Below, piece by piece: positions 45,456 through 58,516 of a DNA stretch of 64,000 bases (the stretch's first letter is position 1; the number at the start of each line of letters is the position of its first letter). Made by a program: the position numbers and the translations under genes. This DNA is from Taxillus chinensis (lineage: Eukaryota; Streptophyta; Magnoliopsida; Santalales; Loranthaceae), in the NCBI GenBank assembly GCA_023512835.1, contig CM042087.1, forward strand, positions 21,829,260 through 21,893,259, written 5' to 3'. Below the pieces are notes generated by a model. That model did not search any database and had not been told where the DNA came from. It saw only the letters and a list, made by a program, of their open reading frames with translations.

Positions 45456-47419
45456 ATATATATATATATATATATACATACACACACATATACAGAGTTC
45501 CGATATATTACAAACGTACACATTATGTTCTTAACTTGAGAACATTAACATGAGCCATCGGATAAGACGCGTTAGAGTTCGAGTCATTCGATTATTTAAA
45601 AAAGACCTTACCCTCGCCGCTCAGCCTACGTCTCCGCTGCTCCCTATCTATGTCTCACTATCTCTCAATTAACCACTACTATTTTACAGGCGCTCGCTCT
45701 CTCTCTCTCTCTCAAGCACGATTTATCGCCCCCTCTCTTAATCGACTCGATTATCTTTGCCTCTCTCAATCGCCCCTCGTCTCACAATCGAACCCGACCA
45801 TTTTCCCATGCTCTCTCTCTCTTTCTCTCTCAATCATGTACGGTTCGTGGTAGCGCTTGCTCCCGTACAAGAATATAACGTGAACAAGTAGGATATGCTT
45901 CAATTTCCTATTTTTCCTATTATTCATTTGTTAATGTATCTTGAACATTCATCCTTTTTATGTCATCTTTTTTCTCATGATTTAAAATTAATTTATGTTT
46001 TGGATGAATTTTGTACATATGTTATTATATCATCATATATTCTTATTTTTCATATTTCTTTGTGCATATTCATGCTGGGTATGAATTTATTCTCATCTTG
46101 CATTTACCAAAGCATCCCCTTTAGATGGTGTCATATTATTCTTTATAGATTACATATAATTGTAACATTAGAGCAAAATGATTGGGATTGAATTAATATT
46201 TTTAATATGCTCTCTTACGGGTGCTACTCGTGATGTTTAGTCCAATGAATGTAGAGATCAATAAATTAATTTTTTTATTATTTGTGTATCTCAATACAAT
46301 AAGATTTAGAATAAGGCTTTCTTTGTAATTTGTATTCAATGGAAATTTGATGTTGTGTCTTTATTTTCCCATGAAAACTATCGGCTCAACTATGCAGTAA
46401 AATGAGTACATCATTGCTTCTATTAATGTTATTGAAGACGTGTTAATGAAATCAAGTACCTAGAATTAGAAAGTATTTTAATAGTTTTGAAGAAGGTTAA
46501 ATTTTCTCCAAAGCATATGTTAACGGATGTGGCTTTCAAGTTCCGAAATCAACTTGTAAATTGGACAAGTCAAATATCAAGATTTTGTAATATCTTGTTT
46601 GTTCAAAACAAAGGTTAACCGAAAAAGAAAATCAAATAATGAAACGGCTACAAACTTAAGGAAGTAATGGAAAGTGGACTATTAGAAAGTTTAAAGAAAT
46701 ATAGTCATATTTGTGTTACACCAAGAAAAAGACAATTTCTAGCATAAAATAGAGAAGCTGGAAAATCACATAAAATCTTTATGCACATGTTTGGGGGAGG
46801 CAAAATTATTTATATAACAAGCAGATTTCGGGATAAAGATTGAAAGAGGAGATTGCAGGGTCCTTAAAGTGAGTCTAGAGGGAGGGTGATAAATTATTTT
46901 CATTGTTAGATCAGAAGTTGGTAAATGAATATTCAAGAGATGATATGCTATGAATATTAATTGTAAGAAGACAATATGGTATAGAGTGATTATTGACTAT
47001 CCAACAAATTTGAGATGAGAGTTAATCTTTGGTAATGTCATCACCGATTTCGTGCCCGGGGAAAACTCATTTTGGGGAGTGGTTCTCCCACCCTTCACTT
47101 TCGAATGGTAATGAAAAAAGAAACAGTCGCCACCAAACTATTTTTGGGGTGCGATTGGTTGCCCAAAAAATGTGATCTACGTTACTGTGACTAAATTCGC
47201 GGAGTTGATTACGTGCGAAGAGGGATTAACACCCTCGCAACGCCCTTTCTTAGGTAACTATCTTAAGGGTAAGGAGGTTTCTAATTTGTTTTAGCTTTTT
47301 ATTTTTCATTTTCACATGTCTAAATTTGTTTTAAGGACCAAAGGTGCTTACTCTTTTTATTTCTCTAAATTACTTGTTAAAATTAGGTTAAATCAGATTA
47401 TCGTAAAAGTCTAAGGGAG
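45456..47419. other. no gene recognised; short retroelement fragment at 47040-47270
   Basis: Begins with a TA/CA microsatellite, then AT-rich DNA. The 47040-47270 stretch (GCCACCAAACTATTTTTGGG, GCGATTGGTTGCCC, AACACCCTCGCAACGCCC) resembles a conserved non-coding block of plant LTR retrotransposons; this is from memory and needs a search. Confidence 0.4.
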
Positions 47420-47592
47420 TGTAATGACCCGTGTTTTGGAATATGAGAAGTTAGTCACCGTTATGCCTTTTGAGTGGTAATTGTTAGGTTTTTTGGGAGT
47501 TTTCTTCCCACACACATTTCTGAACACTAGTATTATGATGAGCAAGCTAGAGGCAAGATTTGAACCTGGAAGAGGGGAGTTAGTAGAAGTAG

Positions 47593-47930
47593 CACGTGAC
47601 AATGACATTGTCACGTGCATTATCACGTGCAACGAGATTACTACATGCTTTCATACATGATTCAAGGAAGCTTGGGAATGTTAATTTCACATCATTTGTT
47701 TACACGTGATACTGGGGATATCACGTGTAATATGTGTGTAACCATGTTTTTGTTCATCACTTTGGTTTTGTTATTCTAATAATCTTTTCTCAAAGGGCAT
47801 GTTTTAATGTGTGTATTTTGTCCCATGCGAGATTGGGAAGGTTATAGATGTTTTAATCAAAACTACGTCATTTTGATGATGGGTTCACTTAATCAAAACT
47901 ACATCGTTTTGACGTTAAGTTTATATATAA
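47593..47930 (+). promoter_or_regulatory. LTR promoter: five G-boxes, two ACGT palindromes, TATA
   Basis: CACGTG occurs at 47593, 47612, 47624, 47703 and 47722. Imperfect 22-bp palindromes with cores TACGTC and TACATC lie at 47856-47877 and 47892-47913. TATATATAA is at 47922-47930 and a GAGGAGGAG leader start follows. Confidence 0.7.
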
Positions 47931-47993
47931 GGAGGAGGAGCCCTCTTTGTTTTAGGGTTTAGGTTTTGTTATCGGCGTTCTACACATCGCGAG

Positions 47994-47996
<3 letters not shown>

Positions 47997-48049
<53 letters not shown>
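47997..48049. repeat. (GA)n microsatellite in the LTR leader
   Basis: An uninterrupted GA run of about 53 bp, 70 bp after the TATA box. The solo LTR at 61191 has a shorter GA run in the same place. Confidence 0.95.
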
Positions 48050-48052
<3 letters not shown>

Positions 48053-48476
48053 TCCTGGTCGTCATACGGGATTTTAGCGTGGGTGGACAACGCTCTGGGC
48101 CGTGGGAGCAAAGAGGATCTTCCCGGAGGTAGGGGTTTGGCTCTTCTAGTACCCATTATAAAGGTTGGCCCTCAGGTGGATTATTTGTGAGTATTGTCAT
48201 TGTTATAATATATATATGTAAATCCATATAGGTGCGATCTCCTATGGGATGAGAGGCCTTAATGACATATTTTGTTTTGGTGTGAACTCTTGGGGTTCGT
48301 TGCGTACGGTGGTCTTAGAGGCCGTTGGGAATGTATATGTTGTTCGTTAGGCTTCGTTTCGTCTGTTGTAGGTTCACGGGGAAACCTTGAGGTTTTCGGG
48401 GGGAATATATTTGATTATATGTCGTCTCACCGAAGATGCATGCTATGTGTTTGATTATATGCAATGTGACTAATTG

Positions 48477-48612
48477 TGAGCTTGTGTAGCTGATTGAGGA
48501 GCCTGTGTGGCTGATTGTGAGCTTGTATGGCTGATTGTGGAGAACGTGGCTGGTTGTGAGCCCGTGTGGCTAATTGTGAGCCCTCCGTGATTTATTGTGG
48601 GCTATGTGGCCA
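48477..48612 (+). repeat. GTGTGGCTGATTGTGAGC minisatellite in the LTR
   Basis: About seven imperfect 18-24-bp units (GAGCTTGTGTAGCTGATT, GAGCCTGTGTGGCTGATT, GAGCCCGTGTGGCTAATT) at the position where related LTRs carry other tandem units. Confidence 0.8.
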
Positions 48613-49192
48613 TGAGCCCAGGTGGGCGTGGGAAATAGTTGGATTTGCCCTTGTGGTTTGTAGCTTTGTCATATTTATTTTAAGTTGAATAAAACCTACA
48701 TACGTGTATCACAACAATACACCAATACACATTACCGATAAGTCGTTGCTGTAGCATGGGATGGGATGGGGGTACAGATCCCCTCTTGGTGATGGTTGCT
48801 CACCCCTCCATTGTGTTCTTTTCTTTTGAGGACTACGAGCGTTAGGTAGGAATACCAAGGTGGAAGACAATCTGCCATGTTGCTTTGTTTTAAATGTTAT
48901 TTTGTGTTAAGATGTTTTGGCTGGGACTTTGCAATCCTAATGGAAAATGATGTAACCCCATGGGGAAAAGATTATAAAACTGTTTGTGATAATAAAGGCA
49001 TGTTTGGTTTGTAAACATTTAATTGTGGTTTTGAAATTCTTAAATACATGATTTTGTTTTTCTAAATATCTGTAGTGGATGTTTCGTGTTGTTAGTGTGT
49101 GGAGTTACTTGTCCCAACCCCCTTGCCCATCGGGTGGGTAAAGTGGGAGTCATGAACCGGTTTCCCCAAGGTTAGAAATTTAAGGCATGACA

Positions 49193-49212
49193 ATATGGTA
49201 TCGAGCATAGTC
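49193..49212 (+). promoter_or_regulatory. primer-binding site after the 1.77-kb LTR
   Basis: TGGTATCGAGCATAG starts 3 bp after the LTR end. It matches the initiator-Met complement except for one missing base. Confidence 0.75.
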
Positions 49213-52200
49213 TAGTTGGCCTAGGGTATGGGCATTTGGTTATCTTGAGTCTTTTAGAGGAGCCCCGGAGGGGCCATGCTCCGATCAACATGTACCTCTT
49301 TTTTAGCCTACAAGGTGTACTTGGGATGGTCCAATCTCTGGTAGGATTTGCATGCATTTGGCATTGGGGCACTAATAACATTTGTTGTTTATATGTGATT
49401 GTGTGGATAATTTGTGATAAAGCTTTAAAATGTGATGAGAAAAATATGAATAACATCATAAAGTTTTAATAGGCAACTCGATTTTTGTGATAACTTGAGC
49501 ATGAAAGCAAGGAAAGAATTTGTGGTATCAAACTATGTGCTTGTGAACTTGAAGCTTGTGAAATATGAACGACTAAAAAATAACAATAATGTTGGTGTTT
49601 TATGAATCATTTGGCATGTGATTTTGTATGGTATTGTGTGGAATACGAGATTATGAGTAATGTGATGGGTGTAAATTTGTATAGTCTATGAAATGTGGAA
49701 TCTATGGATTTGTGTAGTGATAATGCCGTGTCTGAATTTCTCAAATCGTTTAGTCGGTGAGAGTAGGTGTTAACTTTGGGGTGCTACCTTTGTGTAGCCA
49801 ATGTCTACGAAACTATAAACCGTGTGATTGGCTGATGTAATGAGGAGGGCGCGACTCGGGTTGGGCAAGTGGGGAGTTGTAGGTTGAAAGTAATAATCTA
49901 ATCACGGCATAGGTTAGTGTCTTCAACCCGATTATTTCGAGTGAGGATTCTATCGAGCGATCGGGAAAGAGCGAAAATACAAGAGGCGTCAACCCAAATC
50001 ATTGAGAGCTTGGGGAGGATCAACTGAAGCAAAATTTTCCAATCAACTTAAAGGACTGGACGAAAGCGTAGGCAATTTGAGAGTGCCACGAGTTTCAAGA
50101 TGGGTCAACTCCCAACACTCCCATTTGAGTCCCATTTCCCAAAGGGTCGTGGCTTGCCGTGGACAAATCCAGGACATTAGAAAAGAGTGTGCCAAGAAGC
50201 AATACCGGTGTCGCCTCGTGGAAAAGTAGGATATCTTCGTCGATACTATTTTAGGGACTGTGAGGACGCTGTAGGACCTGTTCAAATAGGGCCAGGTAAA
50301 GCTCAACGTCAGTCTTTGATTTGGAGGCAGGAGGACTACCTAAAGGAGGCCGGGGCAAGAGCAAGGCGTAACTTTCCTTAATAAAGGGTGCGATTTCAAT
50401 TTCTCGTGTGATAAGACTTCATTTTTATTGGTGGTATTGTGTCCCTTTAGTGATACTCCGTTCATTAAGCCTCATACTAGTTGCTTTGAGGATGGTGAAC
50501 CTTTTATTGTCACAAGTTCTTGGCAATCGAATTAGGTCACCCGTGATGTAGGGTATGCTCATCGAGAAGCTTTTGAGCTACAATTTTGTTGTTGGGGAAG
50601 CTTAGGAGATCGTTTGGGTTACCATTTTGAATGGATATGGTCGATGCACTGCTAAACAAATAAGTAAAATGAATAAATATATTTATAACACTAAGAATAA
50701 TAAGGAACTAACAGTTCTAATAATACATGGACGGGTGTTGATTTTATATGTGAGTGGTATTCAATTTTGGCACTTGTGGATAATCAAAGTAATCAAATCT
50801 TGTAGGCTACCATTTCCTAGTGGGAGGGAATTTAGATTCGCTAGCCAGAGAAATGAGGTGAAGTGACGGCTTGTAGGTTATCGCGCGACCCCTCCATGGC
50901 AACCTTGAATAATAAAAATATGTTTTTATGTGATGTTGGCTGCATGTGTCGGGAGTACCGCATGAAAGGGATATTCCTATGGTTACCTTCAAAGGCTGTC
51001 AAGGAGGACAACATAGCTAGTATAGTTCGGCCCTTGAGTCCTTAAGTCCATGCGTTGAGGTGTTATCTTGTCAAGCAGAGTGGTCGCTGTACTTTGGTTG
51101 CTGACTATATGGGTGGTCTGAGTTCTCAATGGCTAAGCAGCTTGCCATGTCATGCTGGGGGTGTGTGGGAGACACTTATAATGTAAAAAGGATATGTTAG
51201 AAAACCAGATGCGTAATGTATAAAATGTGCAAAGAAGTTCTTAACTAAACTATCTACATGAGGGTTTTAAGGATCATGCCTGAAGGCATCCAATCGGTAA
51301 AAAGAGGGTCATTCCAATGGTTCGTGTTTCGTAGGGAATAGGCTTTTAAGGAGGGAGAAGGTGTAAGTCTAATATGTTTTACTCTTCATTTGTTTTGTGT
51401 TTGTTTTGCTTGTGGTTCATCTTGGCGTGTTGGGCTGCTTTGTGTTTCGTTGCATGTGTCGAAATGTGGTATGGTGTTGTTGTCATTGGGTGCATTTATG
51501 GTGTATGTATATATCTGAGTTGTTACGTGTGGGTATTGTGACATATATTCATGGAGGAGGATAAGGTGTGGCGTATTGGCATATTAAATGTGGCGTGAGG
51601 ATTTAAGGAGAGAGTCAGGTATGTGATGTTGTTTATGTTATTCCTCGTCTCGGGTGATGGCCGGCTAAGTTAAATATTAGTATGGTTGATGTGTCGGGAA
51701 AAAGGTTGTTTGATTCCCAAAGTTGAGTCTAACAGACGGTTTTTGCTTCGAAGGGTATCGGCTTACTCCTTGGGGAGAGATTTATGTCGGGCCGATATCA
51801 CAAAGGTGTATGTTCTAGCGGTGGTGGTAGGCGGAGGACCTACATCCGTTCTCTCCTCCTTGAAAACTTTTCAGGTGCGGTATCACGGGGTAAGTGGATT
51901 GTTCATAATTATCAAGGTGTTGGTATGGATTAGAGCTACGTGAGTCCCGAATCAAGAGTTTGTATGTCTTGTTTCGTGCCACCTCGGGAGGAATTCAGAG
52001 TGACCACATTAAGCCGTGGCTAGTGCCCGAGTATTTCTTGGTCAATTTGAGTGGGTTTTGTCAGGCCGGTGGGGATCCAATGCAATGGTTGGCATAGTGG
52101 GAGTTGGTGGGCCATGAGGTGGAGTATGTCATGGAGACAAAGGATTCCCTTCAGACTGTGGAGTGGCTTGGGCTGGCCGCAGGTGGCTTCAACTGCCTTG

Positions 52201-52957
52201 TCGTTTGCTGTGGGGACTTTCCAATCCCGAGATCTTGTTATTTATACTTAACCGATGCTCGGAGGAGAAGTCACACTTATTGCGTATGGTATCTACCAAC
52301 TCGGTAAGGTGTTATCTCTTCAGTCGGTAATGTAAGCCTTGGCTAGTGTGAATAATGTGTGGGACCTTGGTGGATTCCTATTTGATCGTGATCGAGGATG
52401 CTGGGGTGATGAAGTGTTCGAGAGGCGTTATTTGTGTGGCGTTCTGGTTCATGGAATTCTTTAATAAATTCTCTAAGTCGTGATCGGTGATAGCCCGGCG
52501 ATGGATTTTGGTCTTGTTCAGGTGTGTATGGTATTCGAATTTGTTATTTTCGAGTTAATCCCCGGACTCCGTTGGGTCATATTGACCGGTGATCGAATGG
52601 CTGAGGGCCAACTCCATCCTAGTATAGTTTGGTGGTTCCGGATCAGGTTCTTCATTTTGAGAGTCACCATCGGGCGTTGGTCGGGTTCCAATGTTCCGAT
52701 TGAGGATGTCTTCCTCGGAGCTCCCACGCATGTTTCGTGCATTAGAGTGGGAAGCGATTTTAGCAGTGATGATGGTGTCATGGTGATCTCCTCCTCAGGA
52801 AACAGGACTGGCTCAGATAATGCTCTTATCCAAGCTTGTTTGTAAGCCATTGTGACCTCTACTGGGTGTTTGCCGGTGGTACAGGTTCATATACGGGGTA
52901 TGGCCGTTACAAATTGTTGGTGTTAGTTGACATCAAATCTGAGTGGTGGGTTATCGA
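49213..52957 (+). pseudogene. degenerate internal region of the gypsy-type element
   Basis: No long ORF. Around 50000-50381 the frames hold a worn gag end: Arg/Lys-rich words, then YYFRDCEDAVGPVQIGPGKA, which looks like a decayed CCHC knuckle (Cys partly lost) followed by a typical linker. Later frames (50600-52850) contain no motif that I can name with confidence. The region ends where the copia LTR begins at 52958. It is read on the same strand as the LTR at 47420. Confidence 0.5.
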
Positions 52958-54107
52958 TGGTCCCTTGGAGCCTAGAGCGGGTGAATGTGCTCTTATCGAA
53001 ACTCTTTGATTTTACTTACACAAACACTTGTCTAGTTAAGTGATGTAATCACCGCGAAAGATAACCGTACAAGGAAGATTTATTTTATTATCAAAAGATA
53101 AATACAAACAAAAATGTGAAGTAAAGACTCTTTACACTCGTTTACAAAAGGTTTCACACACTAGCCTATATTATGTTTCAACTTCGTGTACACAAAGGCT
53201 GATTCAGGCTCGCTCGCACACACACTCTCAAATGTACATATGTGAATATTTATAAAAACATTACTAAGAGACAACATTGGAACTTGTAGTTCCTAATGCA
53301 TTCAAGACTAACTATTCCTGTGAATTTCTACTTTGACCTTGGTGGGCTCAGGAGATCAAGATCTTGGGTTTGAAGAGTATAAGTGCCTTTCAGGAGTTCC
53401 CAAGTATAATTAAAGTCAGGTCCACATATCCGGGTGATCCACGTGTGGGCTTCTTCGTGTTCTCAACGTAGCTTGTCTTATATCGGGACACTCACGGGTG
53501 TCAACACTTTAAATGCGGTGGGTCAAGAAGATCTTCTTGGTCCGTGTAATTTTCCTTACTCCGTTGCTAATGAATCTCTAACCTTACTCCGTGTCGTTGG
53601 TTGCTTAATCCGTATCTATTTAGTACCGGAATCCTTAGTCCGTGTCGCGTCTTCCTTACTCGGTGTGAACTGTATGTCGGAGTTCTTATTCAGAAGACGC
53701 CTCCTTACTCCGCATGTAAGTTCCTTACTCCGTGGGAGTTTAAAGGATCGGATGGCTTAGCCCAGACAAGACATCCTTACTCCGCATGAGTGAGTGGTCC
53801 GGATTCCTTACTCCGCATCTGGTTTCCTTTACTCCGTGCAAATAAAGACTCGGGTCCTTATTTCTCGTATCGCATTTTCGGACTCTGCATTTATTTGGGA
53901 CTTGATTATTTACCAAGTGTTCGGACGCACACTCACTCTCTCGTCCGGATCAGGATTATGTATCCTATCCTTAGCTTTGCTCTTACGAGTGTATCTTCGG
54001 ATTAATAACATATCTTCTGCAATGATTAAAGACAAAACACAAAAGATCTCAAATCAAATTACATAGGGCTTTATTAGCATTATCCAAATTCTGGGCTTGA
54101 TCCAACA
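52958..54107 (-). repeat. 3' LTR of the copia element
   Basis: The inner end is sharp: on the minus strand the LTR starts TGTTGGATCAAGCCC after the polypurine tract. The outer end at 52958 (TGGTCCCTTGGAGCC) is placed by the typical TTCACCC-CTCTAG context of such LTRs and is less sure. A repeated TCCTTACTCCG word fills 53550-53840. Confidence 0.7.
53550..53840. repeat. interspersed CCTTACTCCG repeat in the copia LTR
   Basis: Eight clear and two altered copies of TCCTTACTCCG at irregular 20-60-bp spacing, often followed by TGTCG or CATG. Confidence 0.85.
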
Positions 54108-54120
54108 ATCTCCCCCAATT
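54108..54120 (-). promoter_or_regulatory. polypurine tract of the copia element
   Basis: AATTGGGGGAGAT on the minus strand directly precedes TGTTGGATC of the 3' LTR. Confidence 0.85.
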
Positions 54121-54249
54121 ATGGATATGCCCAAACCCTTTGTAATCTGATCTGGTAAGCAGCGCAAAAAGATAACATACAGAATACACATCACAACCAT
54201 TTTCATTTATCGAGAATGAATACAATTCAGCCTTTATACAAGATTTTCA

Positions 54250-56958
54250 TTAAGGTACATAAGGCTTACTATACTTGAAGATCATTGTTCTTGCTTTCTC
54301 TCTAAGCTCCATTGTCTGCTTCATCGAATAAGTGGTGTGTTGGCTCCAAGATTTGTCCACACTTAAGAATGACTTGATGAAGTAACGAGACAAAGGCCCC
54401 CAGCCTATCTCCATCTGGTCGTTGTGGTACTTGCTTCTTGCCCCGGATTGTTGCCTTGACTTCTCGGTTGGACTCAAAGGAGTGATGCCCAACTTTTCAT
54501 ATAATCCGGCTTTCTTCACGGCTTGATCAACCCGAGACACGGTGGTTCCCATTGATTCTTTCTTACATCTTGCTCTACAACCTGATGAGAATCAATCGGA
54601 ATCATCTGTTTGGACCGAATCATGAAGACGACCATCATGAAATGTGGCGACATGATCCAGTACGGATTGAGGATAGTTGAGAGAGTTCTCCATAGCTTGC
54701 TATCCTCAGCAGTTCCGTCGATAAAGGACTGAATGATATCTACATTGGGAAGATAGCCCTCATTCCAGCACGGCAGAACTTCAAACAAGTGGCCGTCCTT
54801 GTACAGAGATGGAAACAGCCTCATCTCCATTTTAGCAGCCCTAGAGAAGTTGTCAATGTCGTCTGTTGTAAAGAGGCCTTTCTCCGAACAAAGGGTCCGA
54901 AAGTCGTCTGGGGAGAAGGGGTACAGGTCAGAGAGACATCTTCTCTCGGCAGTAGACGTAGCATAGGAAATCATTGCCTTACGCACACTTCCGTCCGCAT
55001 CAAGAGGGTCACACGCCGCGTATGATGGGAGGAAGGTGTCAGCTGTGGATAGAGAGGATGGAGGAAGAGCTGCACTCAAGGAGCTTGGCGGAGAGAAGCG
55101 GCTACGTTTGGGGATTTGAACTCCCTGAAGCAATGAAGAGGCAGGCCGCTTCTCAGCACGAGAGGAGGAATGTGATGCAGGAGGAGCAGAAGGATCAGAT
55201 GACACTCTCTCCCCCGGTTTGGTAGATCACCGGGGAGCAACGGGAGGGCGAGCCATCGTGTGCGCTAGGTCCGCGAAGGAGGTAGACAAGGAGTGGACGG
55301 ACGAGGCGACTAGGTCCATCTTCTGTTCCATGGAGGTGGAAGAGTCGGTGAGGGCAGAGAGGAGTTGGGCGCCAAGAGCATCAACCTTGGCGGCGATGGC
55401 GGATATTTGGGTGCTATGAGCTTGGGCGTGGCGGTTCAGCTGGGCGGAGAGCACAGCGTCGGAGTGGACTGTGCCAAAAAAAGCACACCCAAGGGCCAAC
55501 TCTGGAGCTTTGGAGGACTCCCCCGCATGAACAGGAGCAGGAGTGCGCTGGGCAGAGGAGTCTGCAGGAGTATCAGCAGTAGCAGTAGAAGGGGCATCCG
55601 GAGCAGCAGAGGCATCCGAAGCAGCGGACCTTCTTTGACCAAATAGGTCAACAACGGGAATGGCGTCAGTAGGAGAAGAAGGTCCAGCCTTAGCAGGGGA
55701 AGGACTCCGTGCGGCATGGACCGGGCTAGAGGGGTTAGGGAACGGCACATCTAGAATGGAGGCCGGCTTAAGAAAGCCTTGGTCCAAATTCCAGATGATC
55801 ATGGTCTCTGGGGATTGAGTATGGCGAGTGTAAAACATCCGGAGATCGGTGCCAGGAATGGAGGCAGTGTGGGCAAGGCTGAAACGGAACCAAAGGTCCG
55901 TTAAGGTGTCGGCGGAGAGATGGTCAAGGTAATCTCGGGGTTGAGGTAGGGGAGGCAAAGGAGCTTCCAGGATAGATTCCGGGACATCAGCAATTGCGGC
56001 AGCAACGACAGTATCAACCGCGGCAGCAATAGCGGAAGTGGAGGGAGTGGGGACATCCACAGCAGAAGGGGCTGAGGAAACACCTCTAGGGGCACTGCGC
56101 TGAGATGGCCCCACAACCTTGGAGGGTTCGGCACGGACGCTGTGCTGGGAGGCCCAAGAAATGGAGGGTGCAGCAACGGACCGAATCCGGGAGGATCGGT
56201 GAGCTGAGCTGACGTCAAGGGCATGGCTGTCGGAGGGGTCACAAACAGAACTGCCTTGTTGTTCCGTGGCAGGGAGAAGGCGGAGAGCTGCAGAGGGACG
56301 ACGGGCTGTCATGTTCCCATCAGGCGTAAGATAGCGAAGGTAATAAGCCTGAGGAAATGAAACAGCATCAGAGCGGGCGAAATGGTCCGGATGAAGATGC
56401 CTGAAGACAATGCTTAGAACGCGCCCGAAGGAACGGTTCTTGGGTCCATTCTGCAGTAGTTGGAACAAAAATGTCCCCCAGTCCATTGGAAAACCTTCGA
56501 AAATGCCGTACATGGCCAGAAGAAGATCGTACGGAACAGAGTCCAGAGCGGATGTGCGAGCCAGGAAACATCGACTCGGTATGGTCGCCATACAACGATA
56601 GCGACCTTGGAAGGACTTCACCTTGTATTCCTTGCCTTTATAGGTGCAACCTATAGAAGCCACCATGGGATCGGCATCGGGGCGCTGTGGTTCACCGGGG
56701 GGTAGATTGAGAGCAGCGCAGAGAACGGCGGGGGTAATGAGGATGGATTCACCGCGAACATAGGAGATGATGGAGTCGTTGGTAAAACTCGAGAATGTCG
56801 TCTATAAGAAGATCGACAGGATTGGAGATCAAGTCGAGTATGTGAGAGGCTTCTAGAAGAGGGCGAATATGGAAAAACCAGTCCGGTGGGTTGGAGACAG
56901 TGCTCCAATCGACCAGATGGCCGGGATTAACGCCGGAAAGAGAGGTTCTGGGTGCCAT
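54250..56958 (-). pseudogene. env-like ORF region of the copia element, broken in three places
   Basis: The start is the ATG at 56956-56958 (MAPRTSLSGVNPGHLVDW). A first domain, with HIRPLLEASHILDLISNPVD and, in another frame, KSFQGRYRCMATIPSRCFLA and DLLLAMYGIFEGFPMDWGTF, resembles the plant retroelement-associated transposon-protein domain. A long Pro/Ala/Ser-rich middle follows (55900-55500), then a coiled-coil end. A TGA at 55227-55229 is in frame with a further 230 codons (to 54516), and a last piece (54552-54250) is frame-shifted. No clear signal peptide or membrane segment is visible, so a true envelope role is not supported. Function unknown. Confidence 0.75.
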
Positions 56959-58516
56959 TGTAGATGAAAGTTGAAGGGCGAGAAGGAAGGCGAGGTCTTG
57001 GGGATTGAAGGACCAACGAGAGTTTTAGGGATTTGAAAAGAGTAACACTCGTGCTTCGCAGAAATGACCAGAATATATAAGACCGAGTCCGTAAATGTCA
57101 GCGGGTCTAGGAATGTGGCGAGTGAAACAGTAAACCACTTGACAGGCTGATGTCATTAGTCTTGATATCGATGCGCTTCCGAATTAAAAGATGACGTGGA
57201 GACGGCATGACCAAGTAAGGATAACAACTGTTTGCCTTCCAGGGGAAGTGTGTGCATCCCGAGACATGCATTTAATGAATCATCATTATTCCTCCTCAAA
57301 AGCACGCGATATAAAATAAGACAAGGATTATCGCAATTTGACAGAGTCAGGAGTCCGGAGGAATGAACCGACAATCATCCGGAATCAGCGATAGTCGAGT
57401 GACGAGTATCCGGATGAAAAGTATACCGTGTCCGTAGTAACAGAGTGCGGTGAGAGAAAAGTAGATTCCTTTGCTATCAATAAGTCGAAGAGAAAAGAAA
57501 TACCACAACACTTCAAATCCAAGACTATGGACTAGATTTATCGATAAGGTTGCAAAGAAAATCTAAACCTGTAGCTTCACAAATAAACTGAAAGTACAAA
57601 AGCTTAACAGGCAAGGATTAGTACGGATAGGAGAAAATAGGCAGTAAAGAGCTATATAATCTGAACTAATGAGTAGCAGAACTTATGCATTACAAAGAAT
57701 GAAATAGACATATACATACTAGAGAATGATCAATGTGACTGAATCAGGGCATATGTCAGATAATAAATACACAAGTTCATATAGGTCAACATAACGAAAC
57801 CATCCTGCTGAACGACGTAGCTAAGATTAATTAAAAATCATATGATTTGACCAAACTAGGATTCATGAGTGAAAAATGAGGAAGTGGACACATGTCAAAA
57901 GCAAGCAGTTGATTATCTGATTAACATGCATGGTTGAAGAAAAAATACATCCAAGCATACCGCAATTCTGTTTCAACAACGCATGTCCAGTCAGATCCGG
58001 AAGTAAAGGTTCAGAGGAGGGAGTATCTGAGACATATTAGGGGGTTATTACTGAGGTAATAGATGAAGCTTAGGCTCTCCCGTAGATCGTTCGATCCTCT
58101 CAATGAAGGGCTCCCCCTCGAATAGACAGCCAGGAAAAAGGTCATGAGACATATACAATCATTTTTAGGAAACTATACTTGAAAAATTTATAAAGCATTT
58201 TCTCCCCCGTAGATTGTGCAATCCTCTCGGTAGACCTTTCTGGCTTAAAGACGTTCAGCACGGTCTATCTTTTTAGGAAACTATACTTCAGAAGCTGATC
58301 AGACTGCGATTGTGTATTCATCCACTAGGCATTCCGAGCTAACCCATTTCATTTCTTCAACTATACATGTTAATAGAGGAATTTAAATGAACAAGCATTT
58401 GTCATGTGGTGATCAGTGGAAATTAAGATCATGAAACCAGAATGAGATTAATCATATAAACTTTAATCATGTTTGCTTAAACGACTTCAGTCAGGAAACG
58501 CAAGCATCCTCCCATC
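56959..58516 (-). other. non-coding spacer between pol and env-like region
   Basis: No ORF of note. On the minus strand, two copies of a CTACGGGGGAGA-type purine tract (at about 58080 and 58205 on the + strand: TCTCCCGTAGATCG, TCTCCCCCGTAGATTG) each neighbour the word TTTTTAGGAAACTATACTT. These resemble internal polypurine tracts. The RT end and RNase H that should lie here are missing. Confidence 0.5.

Larger units (their letters stand above)
47420..49192 (+). repeat. 5' LTR (1.77 kb) of a degraded Ty3/gypsy-type element
   Basis: It starts TGTAATGACCCGTG and ends GGCATGACA, followed at once by a primer-binding site. It shares with 61191-62924 the G-box cluster, two ACGT palindromes, a TATA box, a GA tract, a variable minisatellite, the CTCACCCCTC block and the 3' hairpin. 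The matching 3' LTR is not in the window. Confidence 0.85.

Noticed and set aside
54250..56958. Env-like region as a true envelope glycoprotein
   Set aside because: No signal peptide, transmembrane segment or fusion-type motif is visible; only its position after pol supports the name.
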